NCBI GenBank assembly: GCA_929113105.1
Contig: OV816025.1
Location: 14,661,784-14,725,783 of the forward strand
Length of the DNA: 64,000 bases
Direction of reading: 5' to 3'
From: Agrypnus murinus
Lineage: Eukaryota; Arthropoda; Insecta; Coleoptera; Elateridae
Shown here: in pieces, positions 1 to 13,526 of the stretch
Layout: each line of letters starts with the position of its first letter
Numbering within the stretch: the stretch's first letter is position 1
The notes under the pieces: model-generated
Database searches by the model: none
What the model saw: the letters and a program-made list of their open reading frames with translations, nothing else
What the model was told of the DNA's origin: nothing
Program-made: the position numbers and the translations under genes

Positions 1-1823
1 TTATAGAAACAGCTTACAAAAACCTTTGATTGATTGACCCAATCGGCTTTAGAAAGTCTTTACAAATATATTAACAAAGAGAATATATGTTAAAACGCCC
101 CTGCTAATACAAAAATTGTAAACGAGCTAGAATTAAAGCAAATAAAAGCTAACAAATTTAAGATCGATAACGTGGGACTCGAGGAGTACAAGGTGTTGCT
201 TAAATCCAAGACAGATAATACTTCAAAAGAAATTTAAAATCGAAATTTTTTTAAACAGGTATGACTAAATTGAGCTAACCGATCAAAATTAAATTGCCTT
301 AAAGGTTATGTATGTTCCCGCCCTAAGCACACCTTTACCGGACCGCTTATTAATTAATATTATTCCAGTTTTTGGGATTATTAAAAATGGCTAACGCGAA
401 ACTTTAACAAGACCACACTTATTTTATACGTATAATAACTAAATCTAAACAAAATTGTTTTAGAAGACATCATCGACTCTTAATTAGGATTTGAAGGGAA
501 CTTACTGAAAATGCAATTTACTGGTGTTGTGATTTTGTGGAATGTTTCTTGACTAAGGATAATTTTGTTAAAGTATACATCCTGGAATGAGTTTGCTAAC
601 AGAATGTTAAGTAAAATATGTTAGTTTTTTTCTCTAACCTTCAATAATTATATGAGCAATTATTGTGCGAACGCGTCGTTTTGAGACGTGCAAAGGATCG
701 ACCTGCATACTAAGAAAATTTTATTAAACTAATAATGCGGTAAGATAATTGTCAACTGGAAAGTTTGAAGGTTATGTTACAACTAACGCACGCGTCTCAT
801 TGGCTGTGTGCATCTGTGCATGTCATCTACCGTATATCGACGTTATTTTGTTGCTGTACAACGCCATCTATATTTATTGGCGCGTCCCAACAAGTACTTA
901 TTTATTCCGCATTTTACTTCCATTTTACTTTGCACTCATACTGAATATCTTGTAAATCTTGATTAAACTACGACGTAAAACAAAAGCAAGGAATTGTTTT
1001 TAGGACAGAAAATCCGACCAAAAAATCTACCTACTTCAATAATAAAAATATTTTTCATACTTTCCCTTTTAGAAGAATTCTTTTTAAATGCAGAGAAAAA
1101 TTTCTAATAAAAGTATTTTTATCATTGTGCGCGCAAAGAAATAAAGAGAAGAAAGAGGGACGCCTTTTTTCTGAACAAGAACGCACTTATTGGGATAAAA
1201 GAATGACAAGAACGTGTTGAAATAGATCTAAACTTGATAGGGCTTCGAATTGGAAAAACAAATACTTATGAGAAGAGGGTTGAAATGTAAATTGTAAAGA
1301 GCTGTAAAAAGGGTGGGCGTTAAGTTTATTGTTTTCTACGGTCTTTCTTTTTATGCGATATGGCATCTCGACTTTGTCTTAAAGCGGTTTTCAATTTCAA
1401 AGAAGCTTAAGGACTTTTAAGAGATCCAAATAATAAATTTTTGATTAATTTTGGGTGATATTTAATAGTCGATTTTATACTTTTTCCCATTTTCTTTCCA
1501 TTAACTACTTTCTATATGTATGTAAAATAATAATTGCCATGAAAGATAAACCGATTGATGAAAGAGTATGGTAATCTAAAGCATGAATATTAATTTAGAC
1601 CACAATATTTTATATATAAAAGGTTCTGTTTTTTAATTTTTTTTCTCTTTTATAATGCCGATCCTAAAGTTAAAGCAATGTATAAATTCATCAATTATAT
1701 CCCCCATATTAGTGGTAGGATAGTAGACTAGCTTAGGAAAGCAAATTGTAATATAATAGTGTCAATAAAAATAACATAGGGAAAGTATTAATTAATAATA
1801 AAAATAAAATAGAAACAACGAAC
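1..1823. other. AT-rich intergenic DNA, no gene seen
   Basis: Only short open frames without recognisable motifs are present. The sequence is AT-rich with stop codons in all frames. I see no structured repeat apart from short A/T runs. Confidence 0.6.
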
Positions 1824-2050
1824 AAATCGGGTGCGTATAACATTTATTGTCAAGACTGCGAAGCGTTTTATATCGGGCTAAGTAGGAGAAACTTCTATCG
1901 GAATATAAACACGATATTTTATATAATAAGAAATCGTCCGGACTAGCCACCCATTGTATAGATAATAATCATTTCGTAGATGTAGATAAAGTAGACCTAT
2001 TGCATGTACAAAAGAAAGGTAAGACATTTTTAATTAAAGTGGGTGTTTAA
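1824..2050 (+). pseudogene. Penelope-like element, GIY-YIG endonuclease fragment
   Basis: Translation from 1824 gives a run containing 'GAYNIYCQDCEAFYIGL'. This has the GxY...C-x2-C...YIG layout of the GIY-YIG nuclease found C-terminal to the reverse transcriptase in Penelope-like retroelements. The reading frame breaks after about 25 codons. A second frame (LATHCIDNNHFVD) continues the typical downstream part of the domain, so at least one frameshift is present. No reverse transcriptase is recognisable upstream, so this is a 5'-truncated dead copy. Family assignment rests on motif recognition only. Confidence 0.6.
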
Positions 2051-2673
2051 GTAAAAGTGCTAAGTTAAGTGCAAGCGATTCTTGCTGTTAACTAATTTTA
2101 TTTAAAACAGAAAACACCATCGAATAAACTCTTGATAATAAACATAATCCGTTTATGATAGCAAAAGCGCTACGTTGATGTCATCGTTTGCACAGACTTG
2201 GCCTTGAGCAAGCAGAATTTCCTGTCAACTCGGCAGGCTAAAATTAAATACATATCGCATCACTTTCCATTGTTCTGGTTATCTCAATGGTCGACCACTT
2301 TTATTTACTACTTAAATTGAAACAAAATATAACAGGATCGTATTAGCCAAAAGTGTTGTAATCAACTTTTTACAAATTAAAAGCTTTTTTTTTCTTCGAC
2401 GCTCTTTAACCCTCTGCGTTTTTGTTCGTATTTTTGACACTCTGTATAAGAATGTGAAAAGAAAGTGGTCAAATTTCCAACACTCGCCATGTTTCGTTCT
2501 ACAAACGCCGGAAAATTTAAAAATTCCATTACCCTATACATTTTTGATCGCTGCTGTGGAAGGTCATCAGAGAGTCAGTATGAAGTTGTAAATTTCGCTA
2601 TACAAGAATTTTGTACATTTTCACACAGAACAAGAAAATGAAGCCTAGTTTGAAAATAAATTAGCAAAATATA
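2051..2673. other. Intergenic, no gene seen
   Basis: AT-rich sequence without a supportable coding region, RNA gene or clear repeat. Confidence 0.55.
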
Positions 2674-2867
2674 CGGTTCAACAAATGAACTGGACCATTT
2701 GCTTATGTTAGTGTGATTTTTTTAAATATTTAAATATTTTCCAAAAGCTCAATCATGACATCTTTGGTAATCTTTGAAGATTGGGTGGCCATGGAAATCA
2801 TTTGTTTTTATTCTTTTGTTCTTTTGTCATCAATCTATGCAAATGGTCCAGTTCATTTGTTGAACAG
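2674..2867. mobile_element. Short MITE with about 29-bp inverted ends and TA flanks
   Basis: The left end reads CGGTTCAACAAATGAACTGG and continues to TTTGC. The right end read backwards is CTGTTCAACAAATGAACTGG followed by the same tail, so the ends are nearly perfect 29-bp inverted repeats. TA dinucleotides flank both sides (2672-2673 and 2868-2869), as expected for Tc1/mariner-type integration. The 194-bp interior is non-coding, so this is a non-autonomous miniature element. Confidence 0.75.
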
Positions 2868-3442
2868 TATATATTGAGAATTTGATGCATAACGTAAAAT
2901 CAGGACACATCGAAAGGTTTGGAGGTTATGCTAAAAGGCATAAGCATGGCATTTAAATTTTTTTTAGAAAGACTATTGTTTGTGTTTTGAAAATATTGTA
3001 ACAAAATCCATCTTTTCTCAATGTCAGTGGAAACATTTTATTCCTCCTGAAAAAACTATTACGAACAGTAGAAGGTAATTTTTTTGAATTACATAAACCC
3101 TCAAAATGTCATTTATTCTCGTATCCCTGAACGTTTACAGTAAAAAAGGTAAAATATCCGTTAATTGTTTTGAGCAGTGAGAGATAGACTGAAACGCAAA
3201 GTTCAACTTAACAATATAATGATCATAAAATGACTATACATTAATACAAAGACAGAGACAAAGACACAAAGACAAAGACAGATACACCAACCCAACTTTG
3301 GTAGGTTCTCGACATACCTAAGTAAACAGTAAGGAAGTCAGGTAATCACTATGTCAACCATAGCAGATTCTAGACTTACCCTACAAATAAATAAATTTAT
3401 TGAGTCTCAATGTTAAGATGTTATAAGAATGAAGAAAAATTA
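2868..3442. other. Intergenic; GACAAAGA-type simple repeat near 3240-3290
   Basis: No gene is seen. A short degenerate run of the type ACAGAGACAAAGACA lies near 3247-3285. Confidence 0.5.
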
Positions 3443-3514
3443 TCACCCGACTAGGAATCGATCCCAGGGCCCCCTGCTTTCCGGGCAGAAGCTCTACCAC
3501 TGAGCTATCTGAGG
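3443..3514 (-). tRNA. tRNA-like sequence (tRNA pseudogene or SINE head)
   Basis: On the minus strand there is a clear A-box region (TAGCTCAGTGGTAGAGC) with a perfect D-stem (GCTC/GAGC). A B-box (GGATCGATTCC) lies in a pairable T-arm. The total of 72 nt is a normal tRNA length. The acceptor stem pairs poorly in the standard register and the anticodon loop has a C where U33 is expected, so a working tRNA is unlikely. The closest overall look is tRNA-Ala-like. A decayed tRNA gene or the tRNA-derived head of a SINE are both possible; no SINE body is obvious. Confidence 0.6.
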
Positions 3515-5990
3515 TGATTCCCAACGGAAACCACAACTCTTCTACATAAGCTAATTTAATTTAATAGAACTATTAAATATAACCACATATGATTACTAAT
3601 TAAATATTGCTCTTTTAAATTGGTGGTTCGATAATTGCGACACATTAAACCATCATTCAAAGCTTTTAATTAGGTTTAAGAATATAGGAAAAGCTGGTGG
3701 AAAAGTGCAAAAGTTTTGGTGTAAGTAAATATTACATACATCTTAATTGAAATGTTAAGATGTTATAATAATGGTCACTAAAAAGAAATCTACTTGTAGC
3801 ATGCTCCGACAAACTTCTGACTTTGCATCTAGAAATCGTATATCATGCGAAGCTGGTTCTAAGAGAATTCAGTTCCTTTTGGAGCTCATCCAATCATCTT
3901 AGAGCATTCCTCGATAAGTGAGTTTAGTTTTACTTTGCTTGTAGTAGACTTAGGGGAGTCTAAAAGTTGACGTGATGATTTCCGGGTATTTTCTAATGCC
4001 TTTTCCGAAACCTGCCTTGGTTGACGTGGTGGTTATCGGGCTGGTTACGTAGTGTTTCTTATATATACTTTGTAAATATTTTTGAAGTTGAACTTTGCGT
4101 TGTATTCTGCCTGTACCCTTAACTAGGTTCCTAGTCACAACAACCCTTAGCTTGACATTGTTCTGTCTTGACATTTCTTACCAAAGCCTAGAAGATCGTA
4201 AAGCATAAAAAAGTACTCGTTAGAACATGAACATTTGTCTAGGAAAGAATAAGAATTTTGCGCAGTAGGATTTTCCTAACGATCATAGTCACATATGTTT
4301 TGGAGTTTATACCAATACTCGTATATCGTTTAAGAATAAGAACTAAAAATTATCAGCCACGCAGAACAAACACACCTAGAACAGTAGGACATATTGGTCA
4401 GAAGTTTCAAAGGAAGATCTTCAGTTATTGGTGGTAGTTTTAGTTATCGATAAACTTCATTTGAGTAAATCCACTCTGTGGGGATTGTTTAGAATTTGTT
4501 AGAAGCTTAAAACAATTGGTAAAAGTTAAACGAATTTTTGCGTACTGTCTGGGGGTCATTAATCTAATTCAGTTGTGATCTTTCAAAGTATATTTGAAGT
4601 TTAAATAGCAGTTGAATTTGAACTAGTTCAAATTATGCGCAGATTCTAATTGATTTAGAGAAGCCCAGTATATTTCGTATAATAATTCTTATTTCTTCTC
4701 AAATCTGAAATCATAAACTTTTCAGCTAATAAGCGACCTGAAAGTAATTTAAAAGTAATAAGAGTCGCTGTTTTTGTAAGCATCAGCCGCTTTGGGTGAT
4801 TACATCTTATGTAAAGTAAGTATTAAAGTTTTATAATTATTTTGTATTTTAGTAGCTTACATAGTCTCAAAAGTGTGCTCAATACCAGTACCATCAGTGA
4901 TTCTAGAAATTATAATTAACATGAGTGAAAGTATATTTCAAATTTTTTGTTAGCTGTCAAAATATACGTTTGCACAAATGGGTATTTAGATTGCGCCACA
5001 TTCGTGATGCTTTGAAATAAGAACACCTTAGAAATTAAGATTTATTTATTCTAGTGATTTATACTTAACCAGAGAGTGAACTAAAATCACTTTATACATT
5101 ATGCTTACAGTTTGTAATTAAACGAATGTTCAGCAAACAGTAACTGCAGATTTGTGATTGCCTGAATGAATATTAACGTTTAATTGAAAGCGTTAAACAG
5201 ATTTTACATATATGCCACAGCGAATATATCATCACTGGCTATTCAACAAGTTTAACTCATGTCGAACGCAAATTTTTCCATTAAAAATAATTTATTGCAA
5301 AATGTTTAATGATTTAAAAATAGGGATATAAAACAACTGAATGTTTGTTTAATGCTATTAGTACTCTGGCAGCATTGATAAATATGGTTATAAAATTTCA
5401 ACAGTAGTTTTAATGGTCGGGTAACTACATATTATTCCGAGCAGTGATGTGTTGATGTATATTTTGAGCACAAGGGAGGTATAAGTCTGAAATTTAAATT
5501 AAAAGTTTTCCCATTGGGGCTGTTCGGCTAGCGCAGATAACGACATGCGGGCTATGAGTTCTATTCTATAACTAAGTAATATGCAGGATATAACGTTCCA
5601 AATGACGTTTAAGTAAATTTTAAAGAACCAATTGTTTAAACCGCATAAGTAAATAACCACGAACAACAGACATTATTTGTAGATAAACGTATAAAAGAAT
5701 GTACAAATTTATTTAATAAAAATCCTCAAGCCATCAGAGATAACGATTTAATTTGTGAGTTTTTATTATATGCTAGGGAAACCTCGTCAAAACATGACGG
5801 TCAAAAAGCTAATTTATTGAAAGATTTCCTGATATACAACGTTCCTTGTGTGATTTTTGAAATCCTTTGGTTTTCCAAGTGTGATTATTTAATATTAATA
5901 TTTATTACTTAAGTAAACGCAATCGAACAAAAACAGTTGAAAACACAAAACTTGCCATTCTCCACGAACTTTTAAACGCATTATTTAACA
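3515..5990. other. AT-rich intergenic DNA
   Basis: No supportable gene is seen. The phrase 'ATGTTAAGATGTTATAA' occurs at about 3410 and again near 3752, a short diverged direct repeat. Confidence 0.5.
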
Positions 5991-5992
5991 AA

Positions 5993-6330
5993 CACCCCCG
6001 ATTTACCCCCTAACCACCAACCCAGACTTACACTCCCTTCCTCCAAATTATCTCAATTATTTTTATCCAAATTATTATTTCTTCCACATATAGTTACCTC
6101 CTCTTTCGTGACTTACGCTCCCCTCCTTATCTCCTTCTCTGACTTACCCCCTTTCGGACTCCTCCCAAATCTTATCCACCTAATCTTACTATAAAATTCT
6201 ATATTTAATTCATATATCATGCTCAGACTTACTGCCTCTCTTCCGATTTACCCCTCTCCAGACTTATCTCCCTCTCTGACTTATCGCTTCCAGCTAACTC
6301 ACCCTCGGACTCCTCCCCCATTCTACATTG
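5993..6330. repeat. Pyrimidine-rich degenerate repeat
   Basis: A C/T-rich stretch repeats phrases such as GACTTAC, CCCCTCC and GACTTATC at irregular spacing. It is low complexity. The open frame through it is explained by the base composition, not by coding. Confidence 0.55.
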
Positions 6331-9297
6331 AATTCAGATGTATATCATATGCTCAATTTAGCAGATTTCTAGATTTTTCAATCATTTTGTCCATATCCCG
6401 TAAGAGATAGAACATTAGTTCTTAGACATTCTTACTCTACTTTTTCATCAAATATCCCAATCTGCAGTCAAAATTTAAAAATTTCGAAAAAAAGGACACA
6501 TACAGAGACAGACAGAAATACCGAATTTCGCGAATATGCTCCACAAACTATGAAACTCGACAGGGAATTATTGGTGGCATAGTAAGCAGGTATAGGGGGG
6601 GATGTTTAATTCTAAAACGTGATGAAGCAAGCACTGTAAGTGGACAGTAGACCTTGGGCATATTGAAATGCATCGTTTACAAATAATGCTATTAAATTAA
6701 AAATATAAATAATTAAAAAATCACAATACTAAAACTCCACAGACTACTAAAAAGGGTGGGTATAAAAATATAAAAATTAAATAAAAATAGAAAGCAGTGT
6801 TGACTACTCTACAGAGTCAAAATTTTAATATAAAAAAGAGTAAAACAAATCGGTCTAGTAGAACTCGTAGACGATTTGGAACAAAAATGAGCCGTGTTTT
6901 AAATATATAGATTAGTAAATAATCATTGACCTATACAATAAAGTTCAATATGGTTGGTGTATTCACTATCAAAGTGCAAGATTTTCGTAATCTAATGCAG
7001 TGTTACACAGCGAAAGCTTCAAGGTAAAAAAAAGAATCACGTAGATCGGTCCAGTAGAACTCTCAAACAAACTGGAATAAAAATGAGTCTTGTGTTCTAT
7101 ATATTTAAATCTTATTCCAATGATTATTTTATTTAAGTGTCTGTAAATACTTAAGATAGTTAATGCCAATTCTATTGTGATTCATGAAGAGAAATAAAAG
7201 TTGGCTTCGGTAAGAGACTAGCACGCTAGTCGCTACACTACCAAGATTAGTATTATTATTATTATTATTATCTAATTATCGCTATTGTTGCCGGGTTTGC
7301 CAAAAAGTTTGCATGCTTTAGTAGAGTAGTTAAAATGAAAAAGAGATGTTTTTCGTACCAGCCTGCACTATTATTTTATTGTAAACTAATACCCAACTAC
7401 AGAGAAGTTATTAATCCGACAAATTTGGTATTTGGATAAGTCTTTGTGATGTTCTTCAACTATCTGTGACAGACGTTGTTTGTTCTTCGTTCCTGGTTAC
7501 TGTGCTCGGAATTAAAAGGTTCAACTGCATTACTCGTTCTGTGCATCAATATGTTGGGAATTATTTTTTAGTTCATTTGGTGGTTCTTGGAGAAGGCTTT
7601 GGTTTAGGTTCAGTGCGGAAAAGAAAATTCTGATACTTAGGGATACAAATTTAGATAGTTGCATGTTCGCCAATCATTTGCTTGTCTTCAAATGAAATAC
7701 ATCTGGACTGTATTACATTATATTACCCATTATGCACAACAAGAACATGAGTATTTCTGAGTATTTCCCATTCCTTCTTGTACCGAGCCATATCACCAAG
7801 TTGAACAATTGTCATGCTGATCTTTTATTCTACTATGCTCTTCCAAGTTTCTTCCATTGTAGTATCCTTCTTCAAATCTCGTCTTTCTCCTTCCATCGTG
7901 TGTGCCTCAACAATACCCTTTTCTGGCTCTATTTTAATGGAGTGTAGACGGTGGTTTACTAAGGTTTGAAGTTTATAAATGTCTAATTTTACTATCTACA
8001 GTTTTTGAGTCGTATAAAGCACGGAGTTTATTTATCAGAACATTAAACACAATTTTAGTTTTAACTGTGATATTCTTCTCGCATCAGACGTTATTTAGTC
8101 TGATAAATCACTTCCCGCTTTTTAATTTTTTTATGAACATCTTCACCAGCACACTTTGTAAAATTTGATTTATGCTTTTTCCTGAGGTCTTATATTAAGT
8201 GGTCTACAGGTTGATTCTTACATACGGCTAAACGGCGGCAGGCAAGCAGCAACCACCGGACCTTTTTTATAAAGGTATTCACATCAGCTATCACCGACAC
8301 GGACCGTCGTTAACAGTTGTCGGTCACCATTGTTTGTGCGAAAGTTTTGCAGGTCGGTGTCGGTTCGTTCCTGAAAGGAACGGTAAGTGTGAACAGTCGG
8401 TCGCTGCAAGCTGTTGTGTTGATTCCCGTCGCATATAAATTTTCTGAACTTTTCTGTAATTAGTATTTGTTTTTTATATTATACAATGAAAGATAATCTC
8501 GGAGATTATCCAGATGAAGGTAGTCAACATACATATGTTGATTACATAATCTGCAGAAAAAATGGAATGTGTTAGTACCATCACAATGATGACCGATAAC
8601 ATATTCCAGTTACAAAAAACTGTGCAGACAGGTGATCTGCAAAGATGAAATGCAAATCTTGAAATAATCCATAATGAAACTAAATAATTATTTGCAAGAT
8701 ACTTATCTCTGAATTGAGAGGCATATTGAGAAGGGGTAGTTATTAATGGAGCTGATAATCCAGTAACCGGTCTGTATACTACCAAAAATTTTCAGGGTGA
8801 AGTAACAGTCACCAAGAAATTCAGAAGCAAGTCAGGGGTCACCAATTATAACACTTAATGACCTTCGTAGAAGATTGTCGTTATATTTTTTTTGAATATT
8901 TGCAATTAAAGTAATTATTTGCAAGTAATAAAAGATCGTGTTTTCGTGTTTCGTGATTCGTGTTATAGACCTGTTTATTAATTATTTTGTTTATCAGATG
9001 TTATGGCTACTTTTTTTATATGTTGAGTACTCTCTTGATTATAAGAATGTAGTAAATCACTACAGTACCTCAATCCCCCTTCTTTGATATTCATTGTTTC
9101 TGTAAATTATTCCATCCATCAGTCCAGTTTTTTCAATAGCGCAGAAAATCTTACTCTGTTTGCTTTTTTATGATTTCATTTACTTTTATTTTACCACCCA
9201 GTATCTTGGTATTTAAGAATAATTTATTAAGTCAGTATCTTCTAAGTCTTGTCGTTTATCCCTAGTATGTTATTCTCACTTTGCTTTTCTTGCAAGC
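6331..9297. other. Intergenic; diverged ~180-bp duplication and an (ATT)n run
   Basis: Two diverged direct copies share 'ATCGGTC(T/C)AGTAGAACTC' followed by 'TGGAA(C/T)AAAAATGAG' (around 6850-6890 and 7046-7090). A TTA/ATT microsatellite lies at 7250-7270. No gene is recognised. Confidence 0.5.
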
Positions 9298-9720
9298 TTA
9301 TTTTCTGTTCTTCTGTCTTCTCATATAGATTTTTCTCTCCCTTTTTTTATTATTCTTCAATTGCTTTTTGACTGTTTCATACCTTTTGCGTCTGACTTGC
9401 ATGTTTAATAAAACCACTGCTACGAGTAAATAGTGGTCTACTATTATATCAGCTTCTTTTCTGATACAAACATCTTCAACAGCCTCAATTGAGTCTTTAC
9501 TATAATGCAAGTGTAGTCTATTTGATTATATTTCTGTTTGGAAATCCCACGTAATATTGTGACAATCTTTGTAAATCATACCATCAATTACTAGCTTGTG
9601 TGCATGCCACAAAATTGTATTAACAACTCTTCATTGGTGTCCTTTTTTTCCATTTTCCACTGTGACTTTCAGATATTCCATAACTAAGACTACATCTCTT
9701 TTGTTTGCATCTCTCTGACT
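9298..9720 (-). pseudogene. LINE endonuclease remnant (APE type, minus strand)
   Basis: The minus-strand frame ending at 9298 contains 'KEADIIVDHYLLVAVV'. This matches the end of the APE-type endonuclease of non-LTR retrotransposons, where 'RGADVGSDHYLV' is the conserved block before a basic stretch. Further upstream, broken frames resemble the preceding 'TW..P.....QIDY' region. A Lys/Arg-rich tail follows. Several frame breaks show that it is dead. No reverse transcriptase is visible. Superfamily is not resolved. Confidence 0.5.
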
Positions 9721-11226
9721 TTGTTCAACTGGCTGTAACAAATTTTTTTTCCGATTAAAGTATTTTGTTCTACCTTAACCGAAAGTTCAATTTCGCTTTC
9801 CGAAATCAGGAACCAAAAATATCCTTTTATTTCTAGGGCGGAAAAGTATCCACTTTCTCTCCCTAGGAAGGAAAAATGGTTTTCTTTATTTTTAATTTAT
9901 ATACTGAACATGCAATTCGTTGCTTTATTAACATTCAAACTAGCCGAAAACGTGTAAATAGCAATCATCTCTGTGTGGTTGTGTATCTCTGAAATTCATT
10001 TTAGGGACAATAACACCAAGAGGATCAATAATTTGCTTTTTCTAATGCCGTCAAGATGATATTGTGGTCAAATTATGCATGTATTTGCCACATGTTTAAT
10101 TTTAAGTATTCCCTTAGCTGATCAGAATTCACAAATTGACAAGAAATAACATAGCAGTAGCTTGCATACTCATAATACAGATTTATTGGCAGTAGCCTAT
10201 TCAGAAATGCATAATTCAAAACACAAACATAGAGAAGCAAATAGATCTGACAATAATGAAGGTAAGTGATAATATAATCGAATGTGTTGTGTTGATGTTA
10301 TAACTAGTTTCCATATAATTTAGCATCAGTTCACTTCCATCCTAGATGAAGACTGTAAAATGTTTTTCATCTAGGTTCGCCTAGATATTTTTACCTGTAT
10401 TCACATTTTCAGGTCTTCTTTATTATTACTTGTCAAGGCTAACTGGTGAAGGGCGAAGAGAGAAATACTTTCTAAATGCTTCTAAAAATATAATTATATT
10501 TAAAAGCGAAACGAATGTGTCTGTAAATTCTAAATAGGTGTATATCTAAAATTAGCAGCGAAAAGATAAAGATCAAAAAGCCATAAAAATGTCCAGGAAA
10601 AGTCTGAATAGACTTAGCTGGAAATTAGATGACAAAAACAACATTTTAAAAATAAAGGAAGTTATATTGTCTGAATACTAAAATTAAACTTGAAATATAT
10701 GAGCTGGTATAATATAATAAAGGAAGCAGGAGCGCCTGCATGCTAATGACAATTTTACACTGGCTTAATCGTTAAAAGGTGCAAGTGTATTTTTGCAAGT
10801 TTAGAACAACCGTCAAAGTTATCAAAAATCATACGAATTGCAATTTTGCAATAATAGTTTAAGTTACAGAAAGTTTTGTAGACACCAATAAAATATTTTA
10901 CTTATTTTTAATCGATAAGTAAAAATTGTAGTTTATCTTACGTGATCATAACATATCATGTAATTATTCTACATTACCGTTTAGTAACACAAAGCCATTT
11001 AGGAACGAAACGGCTCCTTGCACAAGGGGTTGAACGTTGGATCTTTCATTTCAAAAGGTAGCGTAAGTGTAATCACTTCAAATAAAATAAATTGTTTAAA
11101 TGTTTTTGTTTGTTATTAAATTATCATAAAATTGAGTGAAATATAAAGGATACAGTAAGAAATTTAAGAAAAACGGAGTAGTGTTTCATTTTTAAAACAT
11201 CAATTCTTTTTTGAAATTTTGACATA
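9721..11226. other. Intergenic, no gene seen
   Basis: AT-rich DNA with no supportable coding or structured feature. Confidence 0.5.
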
Positions 11227-11478
11227 AGATATAAAGAACACGTACGTCATTACAAAAATAAACATCCTGAAAAATCGAATTACGCCAAACACCTTTTAGA
11301 ACAAAATCACACAATGACTCCTCAAAATAATATTAAATTCCTACATTTTTGTAATAACAAACGCAAATTAGACATTTTAGAAGCCTTTGAGATATACAAA
11401 CACAAACTCAGGGTACCTTTAATGAATGAACAACTTGAGCTCAGTAATTCTCCGTTACTGGAAGTATTAGATGTTTAA
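11227..11478 (+). pseudogene. Penelope-like element, C-terminal part of the GIY-YIG domain
   Basis: An 84-codon open stretch ends at TAA 11476-11478. It begins RYKEHVRHYKNKHPEKSNYA and contains 'HLLEQNHTM', the R-x3-H...YA-x-H-x3-x2-H layout of the distal GIY-YIG domain in Penelope-like elements. The catalytic GIY and YIG strands are missing on the 5' side, so the copy is 5'-truncated. About 95 bp downstream lies a 75-bp tail (11574-11647) that recurs at 45932-46006, as expected for the 3' end of the same retroelement family. Confidence 0.65.
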
Positions 11479-11573
11479 TTATGATTATTATTATTATTTT
11501 ATCTAGTTACCTATTTTGTATCTACCTTAGCGACGTGTTTGTTTATAATTATATTACCTTTGATAATGACAGC

Positions 11574-11647
11574 ATAGCTGTCGAAACAATATTGTCAGGT
11601 ATATTTTAATAAAACTGTGAAACTTTTAATAATCTTTATTTATTTCA
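11574..11647 (+). repeat. Putative Penelope-like 3' tail, copy 1
   Basis: The block from ATAGCTGTCGAAACAATATT to TTATTTATTTCA is nearly identical to 45932-46006. It lies just downstream of the GIY-YIG stop codon, so it is most simply the 3' untranslated end of that retroelement. It contains TTTTAATAAAAC, a possible poly(A) signal context. Confidence 0.65.
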
Positions 11648-13526
11648 TGATTATGGAGTTCCACAAAATAAGGCTGGAAACAATAAACAAGATCAATTCT
11701 TTTAATCAAGCATACATGAAAGTTAAAATTATTTTCACTACCAAAAAAGCACCCTCTATTGAGTTATTCAAAAAGAATGATCTAGTTGTCAACAAAAACA
11801 TAACCTCACTTTATTAGATAAATATTTAATTTTTACTAAAATATTGATTTTGTTATTGATTAAATGAAATTTAATTTTAGGTAAAACTTTAATTATTAGT
11901 AAGGTTTGCAACTTACTTTGCAAAGACCTGATATTAATTAACTCTACAAGAACTTCAAACAACATACAGGTATGTAATCTTAACTCTATTTTTCTTATAA
12001 CAATTTTCAATATTAAAATGACTTTACTTTAAGGTCGTCGGCAAAAAATAATGTTTCACAAGATACTTTTGAAGGCAGGTCCTTAACAAACAATATAAAT
12101 AGAATAGGTCCTAGAGACATCCTTGAAGGAAAAATGGAGAATTGAAGTTATTGTATGATACATATATTGAGAACGGTTTATTAAGTATGACCGAAAAAGT
12201 GATACTAGAGATTCAGATAATGCAAAGGCACTTAATTTGCTAAGAACAAGTTTGAGATCAATTTTATCAATGGCCCTTGAGAAATCTGTATATATAATTC
12301 ACAGCGCCGTCCTTTGGATTTTGAGGCCCCGGGCACAAATATGGAGTGGGGCCCTCCAGTAAATAAGAAAGTGAATAAATAAGTATACAGGGTGTAACTA
12401 TTATAGCTAGAAACCTCGTAATGTGGGGTAGCTGTAATAGAAGATTTAGAACAATGCACCAACTTTATTGTTAGTAGGTACTTCCGATAATAAAATGCTA
12501 CAACGCGCCGCTACTGTTTATCTTAAAGTCTCGAGGAGTATTAAACAATCCTTTTCATTTTGGAAATTTGGTGCGCTTCATTTTAAAAGTAGGCTTTAAC
12601 TTTGTGTATAAGAACTTGTATCAAATGCCGGTCTCTCATTCTATTTTATTAACGCATAAGATATATATTGTGTTGTTGATTAAAATAAGCTAGCACGGTT
12701 CGGGGTCCCACTAGCTCTCGAGGCCCTTGTCATACGCCCGGCTGACCGACTGTAGGGACGCTTCTGATAATTCAAATTGGCCCTGGTTATCAAAATCTTC
12801 CGATGTGAATCATCTCTAAGTTGTAGCATAGAAGAACAGAACAGAATTAACTTTAAATTCACTTTAGGAATGTCCGGGTAAGTGGATTTATAAAATTTTA
12901 CACTTGACCTAAATTGTTTTAAGTTAATAGAATTTAATCTTCGAATTTTAACAACTACAACTAAATTGGATCAAAAAAGGTTAATATATTTATTTATGCA
13001 TCAACGGCTTCCGCGATACTCATGAAGATGTCGTATATAAACAGACTCGGTTTGAGAAATAAGGCAGTGGAGTTCTTGCCTTCTCGTGACCAGCCTGGTC
13101 GCTAACTTTTATATTATTTAATGGTGGGGGTTCAGAAAGCTAGCGTCTAGGAGTGCCGCTTACCTGATTCCCCTACTGCATAATTATTAGGAGTCTAGAA
13201 GCTAGCGTCCAGGGGCGTCGCTTACCTGGACTTTATAAGCTTAGTCGTAGTATATAGTTATTAGGGAGGTTTCGACCACCCTAGCGTTAGTATAAAAGTC
13301 ATTTATAAAGTCCTGACCGTCCTCATGTGTGTGTAGTTTCTAGTAATATTGATACCTATTATATTGTTAAATTAAATGTTACGTTTCATTCTATCTCTAC
13401 TCTCAACTACGACCCTAGTCACAACATCCCCCATGTGACAATACCTAAGTGAGATGGAATGGAACAATTTAAATTCATAACCCAAGTAACACTGTTACAA
13501 AATAACGTCTACTTTTGAGAAATTTG
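11648..13526. other. Intergenic with GC-richer repeat scraps
   Basis: No gene is seen. 12300-12360 and 12690-12760 are GC-richer islands (GGCCCCGGGC, CACGGTTCGGGG) that look like pieces of older mobile elements, but I cannot name the family. At 13139 and 13200 the phrase 'GCTAGCGTC' followed by 'GCTTACCTG' is repeated about 60 bp apart, perhaps part of an LTR. Confidence 0.4.

Noticed and set aside
8220..8450. GC-richer block with repeated GTCGGT phrases
   Set aside because: Pairing between the halves is too weak to call a TIR or hairpin element.
13100..13440. Solo LTR
   Set aside because: A TATA-like start and internal repeats are suggestive, but I could not find TG...CA termini with a target duplication.
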